Shown here one piece after another: positions 33,320-36,294 of a stretch of 36,294 nucleotides of DNA. The notes below the pieces were generated by a model. It had not been told where the DNA came from and made no database searches. It saw only the letters and a list, made by a program, of their open reading frames with translations. A program made the translations under genes and the position numbers. Within the stretch, counting starts at the first letter, position 1. The number at the start of each line of letters is the position of its first letter. Origin of the DNA: Janthinobacterium agaricidamnosum NBRC 102515 = DSM 9628 (GTDB taxonomy: Bacteria > Pseudomonadota > Gammaproteobacteria > Burkholderiales > Burkholderiaceae_D); assembly GCF_000723165.1 (NCBI RefSeq), contig NZ_HG322949.1, positions 3,414,771 to 3,451,064 of the forward strand. Reading direction: 5' to 3'.

Positions 33320-34606
33320 ATGAAAATCGAAACCTTGGCCGTGCACGCCGGCTACTCTCCCGATCCGACCACCAGGGCGGCCGCCGTGCCGATCTACCAG
33401 ACGGTGGCCTATGCCTTCGACAACGCGCAGCACGGCGCCGACCTGTTCGACTTGAAAGTGGCCGGCAACATCTATACCCGCATCATGAATCCGACCCAGG
33501 ATGTGCTGGAAAAACGCATCGCGGCGCTGGAAGGCGGCGTCGCCGCGCTGGCGGTGGCGTCCGGTATGGCGGCGATCACGTACGCGATCCAGACCATCGC
33601 CGAAGCGGGCGATAACTTCATTTCCGCCAGCCAGTTATACGGCGGCACCTACAACCTGTTTGCCCACACGCTGCCGCAAAGCGGCATCCAGGTGCGTTTC
33701 GCCGATGCGCGCCAGCCGGACACCTTCGCCGCGCTGATCGACGACCGCACCAAGGCAATCTTTTGCGAATCGATCGGCAATCCGCTAGGCAACGTCACCG
33801 ACATCGCCAAGCTGGCCGAGATCGCCCACAAGCACGGCATTCCGCTGATCGTCGACAACACCGTGCCCAGCCCCTACCTGTGCCGGCCATTCGAGCACGG
33901 CGCCGACATCGTGGTCCATTCGCTGACCAAATACCTGGGCGGCCACGGCACCACGGTCGGCGGCGCCATCGTCGACAGCGGCAACTTCCCATGGGCCGAG
34001 CACAAGGAGCGTTTCAAGCGTTTGAATCAGCCGGATGTGTCGTATCACGGCGTGGTCTATACCGAAGCGTTCGGTCCGGCCGCCTACATCGGCCGCGCCC
34101 GCGTGGTACCGCTGCGCAATATGGGTGCGGCGATCGCGCCGATGAATTCTTTCCTGCTGTTGCAAGGCATCGAAACGCTGGCCTTGCGCATGGACCGGAT
34201 TTGCAGCAATACCCTGGCGCTGGCGAAACACTTGAAACAGCATGCGAAAGTAGCGTGGGTTAATTACGCGGGCCTGGAAGACCATCCAGACCATGCGCTG
34301 GTGAAAAAATACATGGGCGGCAAGGCGTCCGGCATCTTGTCCTTCGGTTTGAAAATCGACCCGGCCGACGAGCCGCGCGTAGCCGGCGCCCGCGTGCTCG
34401 ATGCGCTGCAGCTGTTTACCCGGCTGGTCAATATCGGCGACGCCAAATCGCTGGCCACGCATCCAGCCTCGACCACTCACCGCCAACTCGACGCGGCAGA
34501 ATTGGCCAAGGCCGGCGTGTCGGAAGACATGCTGCGCTTGTCGGTCGGCATCGAACATATCGATGATTTGCTGGAAGACCTGGAACAGGCGCTGAACGCC
34601 GCCTGA
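33320..34606 (+). CDS. metY: O-acetylhomoserine sulfhydrylase (PLP-dependent)
   Basis: The 428-residue protein belongs to the Cys/Met metabolism PLP enzymes and matches MetY, which makes homocysteine from O-acetylhomoserine and sulfide. It begins [20 protein letters not shown], followed by [20 protein letters not shown] and [20 protein letters not shown]. The PLP-binding Lys204 lies in [14 protein letters not shown]. The C-terminal signature [20 protein letters not shown] is present, and length is normal. It stands alone on the right flank of the secretion island with a 177-base upstream gap in which no riboswitch was recognised. AGGACG precedes the ATG. Confidence 0.94.
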   Translation: MKIETLAVHAGYSPDPTTRAAAVPIYQTVAYAFDNAQHGADLFDLKVAGNIYTRIMNPTQDVLEKRIAALEGGVAALAVASGMAAITYAIQTIAEAGDNFISASQLYGGTYNLFAHTLPQSGIQVRFADARQPDTFAALIDDRTKAIFCESIGNPLGNVTDIAKLAEIAHKHGIPLIVDNTVPSPYLCRPFEHGADIVVHSLTKYLGGHGTTVGGAIVDSGNFPWAEHKERFKRLNQPDVSYHGVVYTEAFGPAAYIGRARVVPLRNMGAAIAPMNSFLLLQGIETLALRMDRICSNTLALAKHLKQHAKVAWVNYAGLEDHPDHALVKKYMGGKASGILSFGLKIDPADEPRVAGARVLDALQLFTRLVNIGDAKSLATHPASTTHRQLDAAELAKAGVSEDMLRLSVGIEHIDDLLEDLEQALNAA

Positions 34607-34632
34607 ACCTGTTTCAGCAAGATGGATCCGCA

Positions 34633-34649
34633 GGGACACGGCCTGTCCC
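34633..34649. terminator. Weak hairpin between convergent metY and SDR gene
   Basis: GGGACA and TGTCCC pair around a five-base CGGCC loop. No adjacent T run is present on either strand, so terminator activity is uncertain. Confidence 0.3.
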
Positions 34650-34669
34650 CGCCGCCACGTTTTATGGCA

Positions 34670-35482
34670 TCAAGCTGTCAGGCCGTAACGCGAGGCAGGC
34701 TTGCCGGTACGGCCGGCGGCAAACAATTTCAGGCGCGCCGCATCGTATTGCTCCCACAAATCCTGGTCTTCCACCGAAGGTAAGGTCACCAGTTCGCCCT
34801 GGTCCAGGCCGGCCAGCGCGGCGTCGACACAATTCTCGGCGCTCATGATAGTGGCAGGATCCAGCTTTTCCAGCGGCACGCCGCTCAGCTCCCAGATTTC
34901 CGTCGCGGTAGTGGCTGGCAATACCAGTTGCACCACGACACCGGTATCGGCCAGTTCCTGTTGCAAACCACGCGTGAAATTCATCACATAACCCTTGCCG
35001 CCGCTGTAGATGGTACTAATCGGCAAAATTTGATAAGACAACACGGAACCGATATTGATCAGCGTGCCGTGATTGCGCTCCTTAAATTTCGGCAATATCG
35101 CGTGCGTCAGTTCGGTCAGCGCCGTCACGTTGACGCGGTCCATCGCATCGATTTTCTCTTTGCTGATCGTCAGCAGCGGCGCCAGCGTCGATGCACCGGC
35201 GTTGTTGACCAGCATGGTGATATCCTGGTTGGCGGCCAGCTCATCGGCTACCCGCTGCAAGTCGGCGGGCACGACCAGGTCGGCGGCGATGGCGCGCACG
35301 GCGACGCCGTATTTCTCGGCCAGTGATCTGGCCAGGACGCCAAGACGCTCGACGCGCCGTGCCACCAGGATCAGGTCGTAGCCGCGGCCGGCCAGGCGGT
35401 CGGCGTAGACCGCGCCCAAGCCCGACGATGCGCCGGTAACGACTGCGATGCCCTTCTTGGATGGTGTGTTTGCTGTGCTCAT
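34670..35482 (-). CDS. SDR-family NAD(P)-dependent oxidoreductase
   Basis: The 270-residue protein is a classical short-chain dehydrogenase. It has the TGASSGLG cofactor motif (GIAVVTGASSGLGAVYADRL), the NNAG motif (MLVNNAGASTLAPL) and the catalytic set Ser (INIGSVLSYQ) and Tyr-x-x-x-Lys (STIYSGGKGYVMNF). The substrate is unknown. The ATG at 35482 has GAAGGAA upstream; a longer frame to 35578 would run into the operator array and is rejected. It is divergent from a TetR-family gene across 244 bases that carry five copies of an inverted repeat, so it is probably the main target of that regulator. Confidence 0.92.
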   Translation of the reverse strand: MSTANTPSKKGIAVVTGASSGLGAVYADRLAGRGYDLILVARRVERLGVLARSLAEKYGVAVRAIAADLVVPADLQRVADELAANQDITMLVNNAGASTLAPLLTISKEKIDAMDRVNVTALTELTHAILPKFKERNHGTLINIGSVLSYQILPISTIYSGGKGYVMNFTRGLQQELADTGVVVQLVLPATTATEIWELSGVPLEKLDPATIMSAENCVDAALAGLDQGELVTLPSVEDQDLWEQYDAARLKLFAAGRTGKPASRYGLTA

Positions 35483-35529
35483 GATAATTCCTTCTTTCAG
35501 GTTAAGGCAAAAAGCCCGTGGGATTACCC

Positions 35530-35684
35530 AAGCATGACAAACATCATGCTTCAACACGGAAAGCATGACATTCATCATGATTCATGCGACAAAACATGAC
35601 ACACATCATGCTTTGCATGACGAAACATGATAGTCATCATGCTTAGTTTTGGCAAGCATGACGCATACAATGTATGATGTCAAC
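35530..35684. promoter_or_regulatory. Array of five 31-bp-spaced inverted repeats, candidate TetR operators
   Basis: CATGA half-sites start at 35533, 35564, 35595, 35626 and 35657, exactly 31 bases apart. In the first four, TCATG follows after six bases, giving CATGA-N6-TCATG, often extended to AAGCATGA and TCATGCTT. The fifth has a degenerate right arm. The nine bases between sites differ in sequence but not in length. The fifth site lies inside the TetR promoter. Confidence 0.82.
35649..35678 (+). promoter_or_regulatory. Promoter of the TetR-family gene
   Basis: TTGGCA (35649-35654) and TATGAT (35673-35678) are 18 bases apart. The predicted start leaves about 42 bases before the ATG at 35727. 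The fifth operator copy falls between the two hexamers, so autorepression is likely. Confidence 0.6.
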
Positions 35685-35726
35685 AAAAATTACACTCGCG
35701 ACCACATATATTATCAGGAATACAAC

Positions 35727-36294
35727 ATGCGATATCCTGCGGAAGAAACCGCCGAAAAGCACCAGCGCATTCTGACCGAAGCGGCCCGCCTATTCCGTGA
35801 AAAGGGTTTTGACGGCGTCAGCGTCAGCCAGATCATGAAAGCGACCGGCCTGACCCACGGGCCGTTCTACAACCACTTCACGTCGAAAGAGGCGTTGATG
35901 GCGGAAAGCACGCTGCACGGCTCGGCGCATTCGCGCGCAGGGTTGGACGCGGCCATGCAAGCCCCCGAAACGATGCGGCAATACATCATCGACTACGTCA
36001 GTACCCGGCACCGCGACAGCCCGGGCGACGGCTGCCTGATGGCGGCGCTGGCCGGCGAAGTGCGCAACCAGCCAGCGGTGCGCCCCGCGTTCACCTTCCA
36101 CCTGAAAAACCTGGTCGGCAAACTGGCAAGCCACTTTCCATGGAAACAGAAAAACAATCCACGGCAAGACGCCATCGTCATGGCGGCGGCGATGGTCGGC
36201 GCAGTGGCGCTGGCCCGCGCGGTCGACGACGCCGCGTTTTCGGATGAAATACTGGCCGCGGTCAGAGCGGCGTTCACCGGCCAGGAATCAATCT
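35727..36294 (+). CDS. TetR/AcrR-family transcriptional regulator (3' end beyond the window)
   Basis: The frame from the ATG at 35727 (AGGAA upstream) stays open to the window edge, giving 189 residues without a stop. The N-terminal TetR helix-turn-helix is clear: RILTEAARLFREKGFDGVSV, SQIMKATGLTHGPFYNHFTS, KEALMAE. The ligand domain includes GDGCLMAALAGEVRNQPAVR and ALARAVDDAAFSDEILAAVR, common in TetR regulators that sit next to oxidoreductases. TetR proteins of this length usually end at 190-200 residues, so very little is missing. It is divergent from the SDR gene and most likely binds the 31-bp repeat array between them. Confidence 0.9.
   Translation, partial: MRYPAEETAEKHQRILTEAARLFREKGFDGVSVSQIMKATGLTHGPFYNHFTSKEALMAESTLHGSAHSRAGLDAAMQAPETMRQYIIDYVSTRHRDSPGDGCLMAALAGEVRNQPAVRPAFTFHLKNLVGKLASHFPWKQKNNPRQDAIVMAAAMVGAVALARAVDDAAFSDEILAAVRAAFTGQESI

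Noticed and set aside
35530..35684. Possible CRISPR array because of 31-bp periodic repeats
   Set aside because: The conserved part is a 22-bp palindrome with only 9-bp spacers, there are no cas genes, and it lies between a divergent SDR/TetR pair; operators explain it better.

Overview
The window looks like a chromosomal stretch of a GC-rich betaproteobacterium, most likely Oxalobacteraceae (Janthinobacterium/Duganella/Massilia type). This rests on gene content (rnr-rlmB, cysE, yceH, a PHB phasin, a type VI secretion vgrG island) and on protein character; no database search was run. GC-rich coding sequence produces many long antisense shadow frames, which are left out.

Layout. 1-257: the 3' end of an unidentified gene. 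276-5143: a minus-strand housekeeping block (yceH, cysE, rlmB, rnr) with a 60-bp palindrome between cysE and rlmB. 5319-6353: three tRNA-Leu(CAG) genes with near-identical terminators and individual promoter candidates. 6377-7750: the divergent pair qorB / HxlR regulator. 7890-11038: a REC-PAS-GAF histidine kinase, a 65-residue exported protein and a phasin. 11048-12897: an MFS transporter translationally coupled to a Cys-rich winged-helix regulator. 13027-16963: a LexA-type box followed by a FAN1-like VRR-NUC nuclease and an XPD/DinG-like Fe-S helicase carrying a Cas4-like nuclease domain, which looks like an SOS-controlled repair operon. 16935-20961: a LiaF-like membrane protein, an NAD-epimerase-like protein, an ABM monooxygenase, a LysR regulator and a hemolysin III protein.

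21206-33142 is a type VI secretion accessory island. It opens with a vgrG fossil, a DUF3304-like lipoprotein and a broken DUF2235 (Tle1-type) effector remnant. These are followed by an intact vgrG, a DUF4123 adaptor and then an unusual cassette array: four DUF3304-type immunity-like genes (the first with a nonsense codon) alternate with three truncated N-terminal copies of a DUF2235 phospholipase effector. The array ends in the single full-length effector, which has a candidate Ser255-Asp300-His378 triad. Most junctions are 4-base ATGA overlaps. The truncated copies lack the catalytic residues and end in a short tail resembling the C-terminus of the immunity protein. Near-identical GC-rich blocks of about 0.7 kb alternate with divergent AT-rich blocks of about 0.65 kb, so the array could reshuffle effector N-termini and immunity C-termini by homologous recombination.

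33320-36294: metY, then an SDR oxidoreductase divergent from a TetR-family regulator that runs off the window. The gap between the last two holds five copies of a CATGA-N6-TCATG type inverted repeat at exactly 31-bp spacing, a likely helically phased operator array.
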